Below, piece after piece: positions 8,177-16,801 of a stretch of DNA of 64,000 nucleotides. Within the stretch, counting starts at the first letter, position 1. Each line of letters starts with the position of its first letter. The stretch covers positions 124,001 through 188,000 of the forward strand of contig NZ_JABCJJ010000001.1 in assembly GCF_012952065.1 (NCBI RefSeq), given 5' to 3'. Both the position numbers and the translations under genes were made by a program. The stretch is from Cellulomonas fimi (GTDB lineage Bacteria; Actinomycetota; Actinomycetes; Actinomycetales; Cellulomonadaceae). The notes below the pieces were generated by a model. The model was not told where the DNA came from. It was given only the letters and a program-made list of their open reading frames with translations, and did no database searches.

Positions 8177-9190
8177 GTGAAGATCGTCATCACCGAGTGC
8201 GACCACAACACGTTCGAGGCCGAGCACGAGGTCGCGGACGCGGCGGGCGCCGAGCTGGTCCTCACCCAGTCGTTCACGACCGAGGACCTGATCGCGAACG
8301 CCGAGGGCGCCGACGCGCTCGTCGTCCAGTACGCCCGGATCACCGCCGAGGTGATGGACGGTCTGCCCGGGCTTCGCGCGATCGGCCGCTACGGCGTCGG
8401 CGTCGACTCGGTCGACATCCCCGCCGCCACCGAGCGCGGGATCGCGGTCTGCAACGTCCCGGACTACGGCACCGAGTCGGTGTCCGACCACGCGATCGGG
8501 CTGACCCTCGCGGTGGCCCGGGGCATCCCGCGGCTGGACCGTGGCGTCCGCGCCGGGTCGTTCGACTTTCCCGTGGTGCGGCCGCTGTACCAGACCCGGG
8601 GCCGGGTGCTCGGGATCATCGGCATGGGGCTGATCGGGACGGCGACCGCCCGCAAGGCGGCCGGGCTGGGCTACGAGGTGATCGGGTACGACGTCGCCGC
8701 CGAGCCGGGCGCGGAGACGTTCCACGGGTTCCCGTCGGTCAGCCTCGAGGAGCTGCTCGAGCGCTCGCAGGTCATCTCGCTGCACACCCCGCTCGACGAG
8801 ACCACCCGGCACCTGATCGGCGCCCGCGAGCTCGCGCTCATGCGCTCCGACGCGATCCTGGTCAACACGAGCCGCGGCGGCGTCGTCGACGTCGAGGCGC
8901 TCGTGGAGGCGCTGGCGGCCAAGACGATCCAGGGCGCCGGCATCGACGTGCACGAGTTCGAGCCCCTGCCCGCGAACCACCCGCTGACCCGGCTCGACTC
9001 GGTCGTCCTGACGCCGCACCTGGCCTGGTACACGGAGGAGTCCTACGACGAGCTCAAGCGCCGCACGGTGCAGAACGTCGTCGACGTCTGCGCAGGCCGT
9101 GCGCCCCGCAACATCGTCAACCCCGAAGTGCTCGGCGGCCCCGGCCGCAACGCCGACCTCGCGCCGGCCCACCCCGTGACAGGAGCATGA
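8177..9190 (+). CDS. D-isomer-specific 2-hydroxyacid dehydrogenase, C-terminal-binding-protein type
   Basis: A 337-residue NAD-dependent 2-hydroxyacid dehydrogenase. The cofactor fingerprint GMGLIGTATA is in the centre, the catalytic Arg in NTSRGGVVD, Glu in DVHEFEPLP and the catalytic His in TPHLAWYTEES; the WYTEES segment is typical of the CtBP-like subgroup. The GTG start at 8177 has an AGGAG site six bases upstream. These enzymes interconvert 2-oxo and 2-hydroxy acids, so a sugar-acid or glyoxylate/hydroxypyruvate-type substrate is plausible here. Two bases separate its stop from the next start, consistent with an operon. Confidence 0.88.
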   Translation: MKIVITECDHNTFEAEHEVADAAGAELVLTQSFTTEDLIANAEGADALVVQYARITAEVMDGLPGLRAIGRYGVGVDSVDIPAATERGIAVCNVPDYGTESVSDHAIGLTLAVARGIPRLDRGVRAGSFDFPVVRPLYQTRGRVLGIIGMGLIGTATARKAAGLGYEVIGYDVAAEPGAETFHGFPSVSLEELLERSQVISLHTPLDETTRHLIGARELALMRSDAILVNTSRGGVVDVEALVEALAAKTIQGAGIDVHEFEPLPANHPLTRLDSVVLTPHLAWYTEESYDELKRRTVQNVVDVCAGRAPRNIVNPEVLGGPGRNADLAPAHPVTGA

Positions 9191-9191
9191 G

Positions 9192-10226
9192 ATGAGCACG
9201 ATGAAGGCGGCCGTCTGGACCGGCACGGACCAGATCGGCATCGCGGAGGTCGCCGTGCCCGAGGTGCCCGAGGGATGGGCGCTGGTGAGGGTGGCGTACA
9301 ACGGCATCTGCGGCACCGACCTGTCGATCTTCCACGGCAAGCACCCGCGGGCGCAGCACGGGCTGGTGCCGGGGCACGAGATGTCCGGCTGGGTCGAGAA
9401 GGCCGCGCCGAGCGGGCCGCGCGAGGGTGCGCTCGTCGTCGTCGAGCCGCTCATCTCGTGCGGGCGGTGCCTGCCGTGCACCACCGGCAACGCGCACGTC
9501 TGCAACAACCTGGGCCTGTACGGCATCGACACCGCGGGCGGCATGGCGCCCTACGTCGCGCTCCCGCCCGAGGTGCTGCACGAGGTGCCGACCGGCGTCG
9601 ACCCGCGCACGGCGGCGCTCGCGGAGCCGCTCGCGGTCGCGGTGCACGCCGTGGACCGGTCGGGCATGCAGCGGGGCGACACGGTGGCCGTCTTCGGGGC
9701 CGGGCCGATCGGCCTGCTGACCGCCCTCGTCGCGCGGCACGAGGGAGCGGGTGAGGTGGTCGTCACCGAGCCCAGCGCGTGGCGACGCGACGTCGCGGCC
9801 GGGCTCGGCTTCACCGTCGTGCCCGAGGGCTCGACCATGACCGAGGTGCTGCACGAGCTGACCGGCGGCGAGGGGGCCGACACGACGTTCGACTCGGCCG
9901 CCCACCCGAGCGTCGCCGCCGAGCTCACCGCGGCGACCCGCGTGCTCGGCCGGATCGTCGTCGTGGGTGTGTACAAGCAGCCGGTGCCGCTCGACCTCCA
10001 GGCGGTGTGCTTCAAGGAGCAGTCGGTGGTCGGGGTCCGCGTCTACACGACGGCGGACGTGGTGAGGGCCATCGAGCTCATCGCCGGTGGCGAGCTCGCG
10101 CTCGAGCGGTTCCCCACCAAGGCGTTCGACCTCGCCGACGTGACCGCGGCCTTCGACGCCGCGACGTCGGGGCAGGACGCGCTCAAGGTCCTCGTGACCC
10201 CCCTCCCCGGAAAGGCGGACGCGTGA
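9192..10226 (+). CDS. Zinc-dependent alcohol dehydrogenase (L-idonate / sorbitol dehydrogenase-like)
   Basis: A 344-residue medium-chain dehydrogenase. The catalytic zinc site is seen as GICGTD and GHEMSG, and the structural zinc lobe as four cysteines in CGRCLPCTTGNAHVC. The Rossmann motif is FGAGPIGLL. It is the usual length. Relatives oxidise polyols or sugar acids such as L-idonate, L-threonine or butanediol; the sugar-acid operon favours an aldonate or polyol substrate, but specificity cannot be read from the sequence. An AGGAG site lies in the end of the previous gene. Its stop overlaps the GTG start of the next gene (GTGA). Confidence 0.88.
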   Translation: MSTMKAAVWTGTDQIGIAEVAVPEVPEGWALVRVAYNGICGTDLSIFHGKHPRAQHGLVPGHEMSGWVEKAAPSGPREGALVVVEPLISCGRCLPCTTGNAHVCNNLGLYGIDTAGGMAPYVALPPEVLHEVPTGVDPRTAALAEPLAVAVHAVDRSGMQRGDTVAVFGAGPIGLLTALVARHEGAGEVVVTEPSAWRRDVAAGLGFTVVPEGSTMTEVLHELTGGEGADTTFDSAAHPSVAAELTAATRVLGRIVVVGVYKQPVPLDLQAVCFKEQSVVGVRVYTTADVVRAIELIAGGELALERFPTKAFDLADVTAAFDAATSGQDALKVLVTPLPGKADA

Positions 10227-10978
10227 GCACCCCGTTCGACCTCACCGGGAAGACCGCCGTCGTGACCGGCGGCGGGCGTGGGCTCGGCCGCGGGATCTCG
10301 CAGGCGCTGCTCGACGCGGGCGCGGACGTCATCGTGTTCGGGCGCAGCCCGCTCGGCGACGACCTGACCGGCCACGCCGCCTCGCTCGGCCGGCGGATCG
10401 ACTTCCACGCGCTCGACCTCGCGGACTCGGACGCGATCGCCGCGACCGCAGCGGAGGTGCTCGCGGAGCGTCGGGTCGACATCCTCGTGAACAACGCGGG
10501 GACGCAGGACCGGTACCCGGCGGTCGACTTCCCGCTCGAGGCGTGGGACCGCGTCATCGACGTCAACCTGCGGTCGGTCTTCCAGCTCTGCCAGCTGTTC
10601 GGGCGGCCCATGCTCGAGCGCGGCGAGGGCAAGATCGTCAACCTCGCCTCGCTGCTGTCGTTCCAGGGCGGGCTCACCGTCCCGGCGTACGCCGCGAGCA
10701 AGGGCGGGGTCGCGCAGCTCACCAAGGCGCTGTGCAACGAGTGGTCGGGCAAGGGCGTCAACGTCAACGCGGTCGCGCCCGGGTACATGGCGACCGACAT
10801 GAACACGGCCCTGCTGAACGACCCGGTGCGCCTCGAGCAGCTCTCGGCGCGGATCCCGGCCGGGCGCTGGGGTCAGCCGGAGGACATCGGGAACGTCGTC
10901 GTCTTCCTCGCGTCGCCCGCCGCGGGCTACGTGCACGGCCAGGTCCTCGCCGTCGACGGCGGGTGGCTGGCCCGCTGA
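10223..10978 (+). CDS. Short-chain dehydrogenase KduD-like (2-dehydro-3-deoxy-D-gluconate 5-dehydrogenase)
   Basis: A 251-residue enzyme of KduD length with TGGGRGLG cofactor motif, NNAG, catalytic YAASK and C-terminus VDGGWLAR. The segment DILVNNAGTQDRYPAVDF resembles KduD, whose motif is typically NNAG followed by I/TxRR or similar, so this copy is the stronger KduD candidate of the pair. It would convert the KduI product to 2-keto-3-deoxygluconate, which KdgK (16802-17920) phosphorylates. GTG start overlaps the upstream stop by four bases. It is the last gene of the TRAP-kdu operon. Confidence 0.88.
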   Translation: MSTPFDLTGKTAVVTGGGRGLGRGISQALLDAGADVIVFGRSPLGDDLTGHAASLGRRIDFHALDLADSDAIAATAAEVLAERRVDILVNNAGTQDRYPAVDFPLEAWDRVIDVNLRSVFQLCQLFGRPMLERGEGKIVNLASLLSFQGGLTVPAYAASKGGVAQLTKALCNEWSGKGVNVNAVAPGYMATDMNTALLNDPVRLEQLSARIPAGRWGQPEDIGNVVVFLASPAAGYVHGQVLAVDGGWLAR

Positions 10979-11024
10979 GCCGTGGCACGATCACGGGGCG
11001 GCGGACCAGCGGGAAGGAGCGACC

Positions 11025-11393
11025 GTGGCAGTCGGCGATCGGCGGTTCCCCCGGCGCGTCTACGGGTCGGGGTCCGAGCCCGACGTGCGCTTCTCGTTGG
11101 CGAACGAGCGCACCTACCTCGCCTGGATCCGGACGTCGCTGGCGCTGCTGGCCGCCGGGGTCGCCCTCGCGGCGTTCCCGTTGCCGATCGAGCCCGGGTT
11201 CCGGACCGCGGCCTCGTTCGTGCTCGTCGCGCTCGGGGTGCTGGCGCCGGTCCAGGCGTGGCTCGGCTGGATGCGGGTCGAGCGCGCCCTGCGGGCGGGA
11301 CGCGCCCTGCCCGCCCCGGTGCTGGGCGGGCCGCTCGCGGTCGGGGTGCTCGTCGCGGGTGCGCTGATGCTCGTCGGCCTGCTGGTCGGGTGA
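11025..11393 (+). CDS. YidH-like DUF202 membrane protein
   Basis: A 122-residue protein with the DUF202 signature FSLANERTYLAWIRTSLALLAAG followed by three hydrophobic helices. A GGAAGGAG site lies nine bases before the GTG start. Function of DUF202 proteins is unknown; they are inner-membrane proteins often found as adjacent pairs, as here with the next gene. No link to the sugar-acid genes is evident and it may be an unrelated insertion between the two halves of the island. Confidence 0.85.
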   Translation: MAVGDRRFPRRVYGSGSEPDVRFSLANERTYLAWIRTSLALLAAGVALAAFPLPIEPGFRTAASFVLVALGVLAPVQAWLGWMRVERALRAGRALPAPVLGGPLAVGVLVAGALMLVGLLVG

Positions 11394-11400
11394 GGGGGAC

Positions 11401-11739
11401 ATGGCCGCACCCGCACCGTTCGACCCGGGCCTCCAGCCCGAGCGGACCGCGATGGCGTGGCGCCGGACGGCGCTGGCCCTCGCCGTCGGACCGCTGGTGG
11501 GCGCGCGCCTGCTCGCGCCCGACCTCGGAGCGCTGACGGCGGTCGTCGCGCTGCTGGGGATGGTCGTCGGCGTCACGATCGGGGCGGCGGCCTCGAGTCG
11601 GCACCGCAGGGTGCACCGCGTCCTGACGAGTGACGCAGGAGGGGACCGCCTGCCGGGTGCCGGTCTGCTGCTCCTCACGGCGGTGGTCACCGCCTTCGGC
11701 GGGGTGGCCGCACTCACCCTCCTCGTCGAGCGGCTGTAG
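11401..11739 (+). CDS. DUF202 family membrane protein
   Basis: A 112-residue companion to the preceding protein. The N-terminal LQPERTAMAWRRTALALAVGPL is a DUF202 signature, followed by three predicted helices (about residues 20-37, 42-62 and 84-107). It starts seven bases after its partner's stop with GAGGG just before the ATG, so the pair is co-transcribed. Role unknown; co-occurring pairs may form one membrane complex (inference). Confidence 0.82.
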   Translation: MAAPAPFDPGLQPERTAMAWRRTALALAVGPLVGARLLAPDLGALTAVVALLGMVVGVTIGAAASSRHRRVHRVLTSDAGGDRLPGAGLLLLTAVVTAFGGVAALTLLVERL

Positions 11740-11781
11740 CCGCCCGGGCGTCCTCCCGTGCGCATCGGACGGCGGGCGGGG

Positions 11782-12555
11782 TCAGCCGTCCTGGTTCCGG
11801 AGGAAGTCCTCGACGCCGAGCAGGTGGGCGGCCATCCGGACCTGCGCCCGCTCGGCGTCACCGTCGAGGACCGCGTCGAGGATCGCCTCGTGCTCGCGCT
11901 GGGTGCGGACCTCGACGCCGGCCTGCTCGAGCCCTCGCCACAGGCGGTGGCGCGCGGTGCGCCCGGCCAGCGCCTCGATGAGCGCCGCGAGCACGGGGTT
12001 TCCCGCGGCGGACGCGATCGTGCGGTGGAAGACGAGGTCCGCCTCGAGGAACCGCTCGTGCGCGGCCGCCGCGACGTCGTCGTCGCCGCCCGCGACGTCT
12101 GGAGGCGTCGCCGCCAGGATCTCGGCCGCCCCGGCGAGCGCCGCCACGGCGTCGTCCAGAAGGTCCGGGGTGGTGCGCGCGTGCGCAGCCGCCAGGCCGA
12201 CGGCCTCGGTCTCGAGGAGGCGCCGGACGGCGTGCAGGTGCACCGCGTGGCCGACCCCCTGGAGGTCGAGCACCAGGCCGAGCGGGCGGACGACGAGGGC
12301 AGGGGCGAGGCTCGTCACGTACGTGCCGTCGCCCTGCCGGGACTCGAGGATCCCCAGGACCGCGAGTGCCCGGACGCCCTCACGCAGCGACCCGCGTGAG
12401 ACGTCGAGCGAGGCGGCGAGGTCCTTCTCGACCGGGAGGCGGTCCCCGGGCGCGAGCCGGCCGTCGAGGATCAGCTGCGTGATCGCCTCGACGACCCGGT
12501 CCGTGCGTGACGTGCGGGCAGCATGCCCGCCGGCCGGCTCGGGTCCCGTGCTCAT
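11782..12555 (-). CDS. FadR-type GntR-family transcriptional regulator (FCD domain)
   Basis: A 257-residue regulator. The winged helix-turn-helix occupies about residues 15-85 ([41 protein letters not shown] in two conserved blocks), and an all-helical FCD ligand-binding domain follows. FCD regulators of this type commonly sense sugar acids such as galactonate or gluconate. Its ATG overlaps the stop of the fuconate-dehydratase-like gene upstream by four bases, so regulator and enzyme form one operon. The 17-bp palindrome at 13973-13989 in the promoter is the likely operator, implying autoregulation. Confidence 0.92.
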   Translation of the reverse strand: MSTGPEPAGGHAARTSRTDRVVEAITQLILDGRLAPGDRLPVEKDLAASLDVSRGSLREGVRALAVLGILESRQGDGTYVTSLAPALVVRPLGLVLDLQGVGHAVHLHAVRRLLETEAVGLAAAHARTTPDLLDDAVAALAGAAEILAATPPDVAGGDDDVAAAAHERFLEADLVFHRTIASAAGNPVLAALIEALAGRTARHRLWRGLEQAGVEVRTQREHEAILDAVLDGDAERAQVRMAAHLLGVEDFLRNQDG

Positions 12556-13922
12556 CGGTCGCCGGTCACGCTCGGTCGCCGCTCACGCTCGGTCGCCACG
12601 CCGGGTCCAGTACGCCGGGTCCAGTACGCGCCGTCGGGGAAGCGGAACTCGGCGATCGACGCGGGGTGCATCTCGGTCGAGTAGCCCGGCCTGCTCGGGA
12701 GCACGTACGCGGCGTCCGTCACGACGCACGGGTCCGTGAAGTGCTCGTGCAGGTGGTCGACGAACTCGGTGACCCGGCCCTCGCGCGTCCCGGAGACCGC
12801 CACGAAGTCGAGCATCGACACGTGCTGGACCATCTCGCAGAGGCCGACGCCGCCCGCGTGCGGGCACACCGGGACGTCGAACTTCGCCGCGAGCAGCAGC
12901 ACGGCCACGATCTCGTTGAGGCTGCCGAGCCGTCCCGCGTCGAGCTGGCAGAAGTCGATCGCGCCGGCCTGCATGAACTGCTTGAACATCACGCGGTTGT
13001 GGGCGTGCTCGCCGGTCGCGACGCCGATCGGCGCCACGCCCCGCTTGATGGCGGCGTGCCCCAGCACGTCGTCCGGGCTGGTCGGCTCCTCGATCCACAG
13101 CAGGTCGAACCGCGCGAGCGCGGTGGTCCACTCGATCGCCTGGTCGACGTCCCAGACCTGGTTCGCGTCGATCATGAGCGCGCGATCGGGGCCGATGACG
13201 TCGCGGGCGATGGCGCAGCGGCGCACGTCGTCCTCGAGGCTCGCGCCGACCTTGAGCTTGACGTGCTGGTAGCCCTCGTCGACGGCCTCCTGGCACAGGC
13301 GGCGCAGCTTCTCGTCGCTGTACCCGAGCCAGCCGGCCGACGTCGTGTAGCAGGGGTAGCCGGTCGCCTCGAGCTCGGCGATGCGCTCGGCCTTGCCGGC
13401 CTCCTTCGCGCGCAGCAGGGCGACCGCCTCCTCGCGCGGGAGGGCGTCGGACAGGTACCGCAGGTCGGCGACGTCGACGAGCTGCTCGGGCGTCATGTCG
13501 GCGAGGAGGCGCCACACCGGCTTGCCGACGAGCCGACCGGCGAGGTCCCAGGCGGCGTTCATGACGGCCGACAGGGAGAGGTGCACCACGCCCTTCTCCG
13601 GCCCGAGCCAGCGGATCTGCGCGTCCGAGGTGAGGTCGCGGTAGACCCCGCCCATGTCGGCGGCCATCTCCTCGACGTCCCTGCCGACGAGGTGCACGGC
13701 CTGCTGGCGCGCGGCGTGCGCGACGATGTCGTTGCCCCGGCCGGTCGTGAAGGTGAGGCCGAAGCCGGCGAGAGGTGCGCCGTCGGGCGCGGTGCCGTCG
13801 GTGCGCAGGACCACGTAGGCCGCCGAGTAGTCGCCGTCCTTGTTCATGGCGTCGGAGCCGTCGGCGGTGAGCGAGGTCGGGAAGCGGACGTCCTCGACCT
13901 CGACGCTGGTGATCTGGGGCAT
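12552..13922 (-). CDS. fucD: Enolase-superfamily sugar-acid dehydratase, L-fuconate dehydratase-like
   Basis: A 456-residue mandelate-racemase-type enolase. Expected catalytic elements are present: Lys222 and Lys224 in HVKLKVG, metal ligand Asp252 in IDANQVW, Glu278 in WIEEP, Glu305 in GEHAHNR and His355 in PHAGG. Spacing closely follows L-fuconate dehydratase (family residues near 220, 248, 274, 301 and 351). The enzyme dehydrates an aldonate to its 2-keto-3-deoxy form. Closely related enzymes act on other six-carbon acids, so the substrate is inferred. The start was placed at the ATG at 13922, which begins the family-typical [16 protein letters not shown]; the longer frame extends into the promoter. 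It heads an operon with the FadR-type regulator. Confidence 0.88.
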   Translation of the reverse strand: MPQITSVEVEDVRFPTSLTADGSDAMNKDGDYSAAYVVLRTDGTAPDGAPLAGFGLTFTTGRGNDIVAHAARQQAVHLVGRDVEEMAADMGGVYRDLTSDAQIRWLGPEKGVVHLSLSAVMNAAWDLAGRLVGKPVWRLLADMTPEQLVDVADLRYLSDALPREEAVALLRAKEAGKAERIAELEATGYPCYTTSAGWLGYSDEKLRRLCQEAVDEGYQHVKLKVGASLEDDVRRCAIARDVIGPDRALMIDANQVWDVDQAIEWTTALARFDLLWIEEPTSPDDVLGHAAIKRGVAPIGVATGEHAHNRVMFKQFMQAGAIDFCQLDAGRLGSLNEIVAVLLLAAKFDVPVCPHAGGVGLCEMVQHVSMLDFVAVSGTREGRVTEFVDHLHEHFTDPCVVTDAAYVLPSRPGYSTEMHPASIAEFRFPDGAYWTRRTGPGVATERERRPSVTGDR

Positions 13923-13972
13923 GCGGGGGCTCCGGGGTCGTGGCGGGTGGTCGAGTGGCGACCACCGTATCG

Positions 13973-13989
13973 GATTCATCTGATGAATC
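13973..13989. promoter_or_regulatory. 17-bp perfect palindrome, probable operator of the FadR-type regulator
   Basis: GATTCATC and GATGAATC flank a single T. The site is in the 145-bp divergent region between the fuconate-dehydratase operon and the 2-hydroxyacid dehydrogenase gene. On the minus strand a -10-like TACGGT lies at 13969-13964, immediately downstream, so the palindrome fills the -10/-35 spacer and binding would block leftward transcription. The core CATCTGAT recurs in inverted form (ATCAGATG) at 14041-14048, close to the rightward -10-like hexamer at 14029-14034. Assignment to the adjacent regulator is inference. Confidence 0.68.
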
Positions 13990-14067
13990 ACGGGTGCAAC
14001 CCCAAGAATTGACTGAAGGCGGGCGGGTTAGGCTGAAGAGATCAGATGTCAGCGAGAGGGGCGCCCT

Positions 14068-15084
14068 GTGTCGGAGCGGTACCGCGTGGGGCTGACGGCG
14101 GACTGCGCCCGCCCGGACGGCTCGACGATCTTCGGTGACGTCGGGCTCGACCGGCTCACCGCGGCGGGCCTCGAGTGGGAGGTCATGCCCGACGCCGAGG
14201 GGCACGAGCTGGCGGCGGACGTGATCGCGGGGTACGACGCCGTCCTGTCGTTCGGGCATCTGCGCTTTCCCCGTGCGCTGCTCCGGGCGGCGCCGCGGGT
14301 CAAGCACATCGCGCGGTTCGGCGCCGGGTACGACGGCATCGACCCGGCCGCGCTCGCCGCCGAGGGCGTCGTCGTGACGACCACCCCGACGGCGGTGCGC
14401 CGGCCCCTGGCGCTGTCCGCGCTGACGCTCCTGCTCGCGCTCAGCCACCGGCTGCTCGACAACCACCGCGCCGCGACCTCGGGCCGGTGGGCCGACCGCG
14501 GCGCGTACCGGGGGACCGGCGTCGCCGGCCGGACCGTCGGGATCCTCGGCCTCGGCAGCATGGGCTCCGATCTCGTGGGCCTGCTCGCACCGCTCGGGGT
14601 GCGCGTCATCGCGACGGACCGCTCCGGCAACACCGAGCGCGCCGCGGCGCTCGGCGTGGAGCTCGTCGACACCGACCGGCTGGCGGCGGAGTCCGACTAC
14701 GTGGTGGTCGCGGCCGCGCTCACCGAGTCCTCCCGGCACCTCGTCGACCGCGACTTCCTCGCCGCGATGAAGCCGACGGCGTACCTCGTCAACGTGGCCC
14801 GCGGCGGGCTGGTCGACCAGGCCGCGCTGACGGACGCGCTGCGCGAGGGGCGGATCGCCGGCGCGGGTCTCGACGTGCTGGACCCCGAGCCGCCCTCGCC
14901 CGACGAGCCGCTGCTGCGCATGGACAACGTGCTGGTCACGCCGCACGCGCTGTGCTGGACCGCCGACTTCACCGCGGGCGTGGCGACGAGCGTGATCGAG
15001 GCGATCATCGACGTCGCGCACGGGCGGCGGCCGGCGCACCCGCTCGACCCGCGCGTCTTCGACCGCTGGCGCCGGGGCGACTGA
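14068..15084 (+). CDS. D-isomer-specific 2-hydroxyacid dehydrogenase
   Basis: A 338-residue NAD-binding 2-hydroxyacid dehydrogenase. The cofactor motif GLGSMGSDLVG is central; catalytic Arg is in NVARGGLVD, Glu in DVLDPEPPSP and His in TPHALCW. It is about 30% different in style from the CtBP-like enzyme at 8177 and is not a recent duplicate. The GTG at 14068 is used; a -10-like TAGGCT lies at 14029-14034 after a TTGACT box at 14009 with an unusually short 14-nt spacer. It is divergent from the fuconate-dehydratase operon and shares its operator region, so it may act on the same pathway. Confidence 0.87.
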   Translation: MSERYRVGLTADCARPDGSTIFGDVGLDRLTAAGLEWEVMPDAEGHELAADVIAGYDAVLSFGHLRFPRALLRAAPRVKHIARFGAGYDGIDPAALAAEGVVVTTTPTAVRRPLALSALTLLLALSHRLLDNHRAATSGRWADRGAYRGTGVAGRTVGILGLGSMGSDLVGLLAPLGVRVIATDRSGNTERAAALGVELVDTDRLAAESDYVVVAAALTESSRHLVDRDFLAAMKPTAYLVNVARGGLVDQAALTDALREGRIAGAGLDVLDPEPPSPDEPLLRMDNVLVTPHALCWTADFTAGVATSVIEAIIDVAHGRRPAHPLDPRVFDRWRRGD

Positions 15085-15121
15085 GGGGTGCCCGGCGGGC
15101 AGCGGTAGCCGGCCACGCTCC

Positions 15122-15127
15122 TACACT
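15122..15127 (+). promoter_or_regulatory. -10 hexamer TACACT of a leaderless promoter (second iclR gene)
   Basis: TACACT ends six bases before the ATG at 15134, and no ribosome-binding site fits between them. Transcription would begin at or next to the start codon. Confidence 0.65.
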
Positions 15128-15133
15128 CGGCGC

Positions 15134-15910
15134 ATGGCCAGCCCCACGCCCAGCAGCGCCACGTCGCCGGTGGAGAGCGTCGACCGCGCGCTCGTCGTGC
15201 TGCAGGTCCTGGCGCGCGCCGGTGCCCGGGGGATGGGGCTCGCGGAGCTCGCGTCCGAGCTTCGCGTCAACAAGTCGACCGTCCACCGCGCGCTCGCCGC
15301 GCTCCGGTTCCGCGGCTTCGTGACGCAGGACCCGGCGTCGGGCGGGTACGTGCTGGGCCCGTCCGCGACCCAGCTGGCCGAGGACTTCTTCGGCGACGAG
15401 AACCTGCCGGTGCTGCTCCACTCGGCGCTCGTCGCGCTGTCGGGGGTCGCGCAGGAGCTGGTGCACCTCGGGGTGCTGAGCGGCACGCACGTCGTCTACC
15501 TCGACAAGGTCGAGCCCGAGCGGTCTGTCCGGGTGTGGTCGGCTGTCGGGCGGCGCAGCCCGGCGGTCACGACGGCGCTCGGGCGCGCGATGCTCGCCTT
15601 CCGCGGGACCGACCGGTCGGCGCTGGCGGGCTACGTGCGTGCGGTCGGCGAGGGCCGAGCCGTCGACCCCGAGCACGTCTGGGATGCGCTCGAGCACGCA
15701 CGAGCGCGCGGTTACGCGACCGAGGTCGAGGAGAACGAGGCGGGCATCAGCTGCATCGCCGTGCCCGTGCTGCGCGGCGGGACCGCGATCGCGGCGGTCA
15801 GCGTGACCGCTCCCGCGGAGCGCATGACGACCGAGCGGGTCGAGCAGCTGCACGCCGAGATGCGCGAGGTGCTCCCGCAGCTCCTCCCGACGGGCCTTCA
15901 CCTCCCGTAG
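15134..15910 (+). CDS. IclR-family transcriptional regulator
   Basis: A 258-residue IclR protein: helix-turn-helix in the first 75 residues (AELASELRVNKSTVHRALAAL) and effector domain with ENEAGISCIAVPVL. It differs clearly from the IclR at 6526. It is followed by a strong hairpin and then the aldolase-kinase operon, so it is probably its own transcription unit with a leaderless start. The likely target is the downstream eda-kdgK-dehydrogenase operon, whose promoter region contains GTTTCG/CGAAAC repeats. Inference from proximity only. Confidence 0.92.
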   Translation: MASPTPSSATSPVESVDRALVVLQVLARAGARGMGLAELASELRVNKSTVHRALAALRFRGFVTQDPASGGYVLGPSATQLAEDFFGDENLPVLLHSALVALSGVAQELVHLGVLSGTHVVYLDKVEPERSVRVWSAVGRRSPAVTTALGRAMLAFRGTDRSALAGYVRAVGEGRAVDPEHVWDALEHARARGYATEVEENEAGISCIAVPVLRGGTAIAAVSVTAPAERMTTERVEQLHAEMREVLPQLLPTGLHLP

Positions 15911-15964
15911 CCCCACCCCCCGCGCTGCCACCCCCGTCACCGCGTCCCGGGGTCACCGAGCGTG

Positions 15965-16006
15965 CGTCCGCACTCCGTGGTGTCCTGACCCCACGGAGTG
16001 CGGACG
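15965..16006 (+). terminator. 16-bp perfect-stem terminator after iclR
   Basis: Arms 15965-15980 and 15991-16006 are fully complementary around a 10-nt loop. No T-run follows, as is usual for high-GC actinobacteria. It isolates the regulator gene from the aldolase operon. Confidence 0.85.
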
Positions 16007-16059
16007 TCCGAGTTTCGGGGCGGGGAGGTTGATGTCGGGGCGGCCGTGTGGGAGTCTGG

Positions 16060-16102
16060 GTTTCGGACAGCGGTACCAGCATTTCATCTAGCGAAACGGA
16101 AC
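16060..16102. promoter_or_regulatory. Operator-like inverted repeats upstream of KDPG aldolase
   Basis: GTTTCG (16060-16065) and CGAAAC (16092-16097) are inverted at a distance of 26 nt. A tighter inverted pair TTTC (16082-16085) and GAAA (16093-16096) lies inside, and CGGAAC (16097-16102), a half-site identical to the one in the 2529-2554 operator, overlaps the end. All lie within 50 bases of the aldolase start. This looks like an IclR/KdgR-type control region, which also often uses TTTC/GAAA repeats. Imperfect symmetry keeps confidence modest. Confidence 0.45.
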
Positions 16103-16106
16103 CTCC

Positions 16107-16730
16107 ATGGACGTCCTCTCCTCCCTGCGCGCCGCACGCCTGGTCCCCGTCGTCGTGCTCGACGACGCCGCCGACGCCGACGCGCTCGCGGGTGCTCTCG
16201 TGGCGGGTGGTCTCCCGGTCGCCGAGGTGACGTTCCGGACGGCGGCGGCCCGCGACTCGATCAAGGCGATGTCGGCGCGTGGCGACATCCTGGTCGGCGC
16301 CGGTACGGTGCTCACGCCCGAGCAGGTCGACCAGGCGGTCGACGCCGGCGCGTCCTACGTCGTCTCGCCCGGGCTCAGCCGCGCCGTCGTCGAGCGGTGC
16401 CAGGAGCGCGGCGTCGTGGCCCTGCCCGGCGCCGTGACCGCGACCGAGATCCAGGCGGCGCTCGAGCTCGGCCTCACGACCGTCAAGTTCTTCCCGGCCG
16501 GCACGTCCGGCGGTGCCCCCGCGATCGCGGCGCTCGCGGCGCCCTTCGGCGGGGTCTCGTTCGTGCCGACCGGCGGCGTCGGGCCCAAGAACCTCCAGGA
16601 CTACCTGAGCATCGCGTCGGTCGCCGCCGTCGGGGGATCCTGGATGGTCCCGCGCGACAAGGTCAAGGCCGGCGACTTCGCCGGGATCACCGCCCTCACC
16701 GCCGACGCCGTCGCGTTCGCCCAGGCCTGA
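16107..16730 (+). CDS. eda: 2-dehydro-3-deoxy-6-phosphogluconate aldolase (KDPG aldolase)
   Basis: A 207-residue class I aldolase of usual length. The Schiff-base lysine is Lys127 in TTVKFFPAG, the catalytic Glu40 is in VAEVTFRT, and the phosphate-binding PTGGV and GGSWM segments follow. It cleaves KDPG (and often related 6-phospho-keto-deoxy acids) into pyruvate and glyceraldehyde-3-phosphate. The usual PGVxTPTE motif reads PGAVTATE here, a small change. It leads the operon eda-kdgK-short-chain dehydrogenase and completes the uronate route started by KduI. Confidence 0.94.
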   Translation: MDVLSSLRAARLVPVVVLDDAADADALAGALVAGGLPVAEVTFRTAAARDSIKAMSARGDILVGAGTVLTPEQVDQAVDAGASYVVSPGLSRAVVERCQERGVVALPGAVTATEIQAALELGLTTVKFFPAGTSGGAPAIAALAAPFGGVSFVPTGGVGPKNLQDYLSIASVAAVGGSWMVPRDKVKAGDFAGITALTADAVAFAQA

Positions 16731-16801
16731 GCCCAGCCGCACGCCGGCCGCACGCCGGCGAACCCTCACCCGCACCCACGAGACCGATCGAGGACCCGTA
16801 G

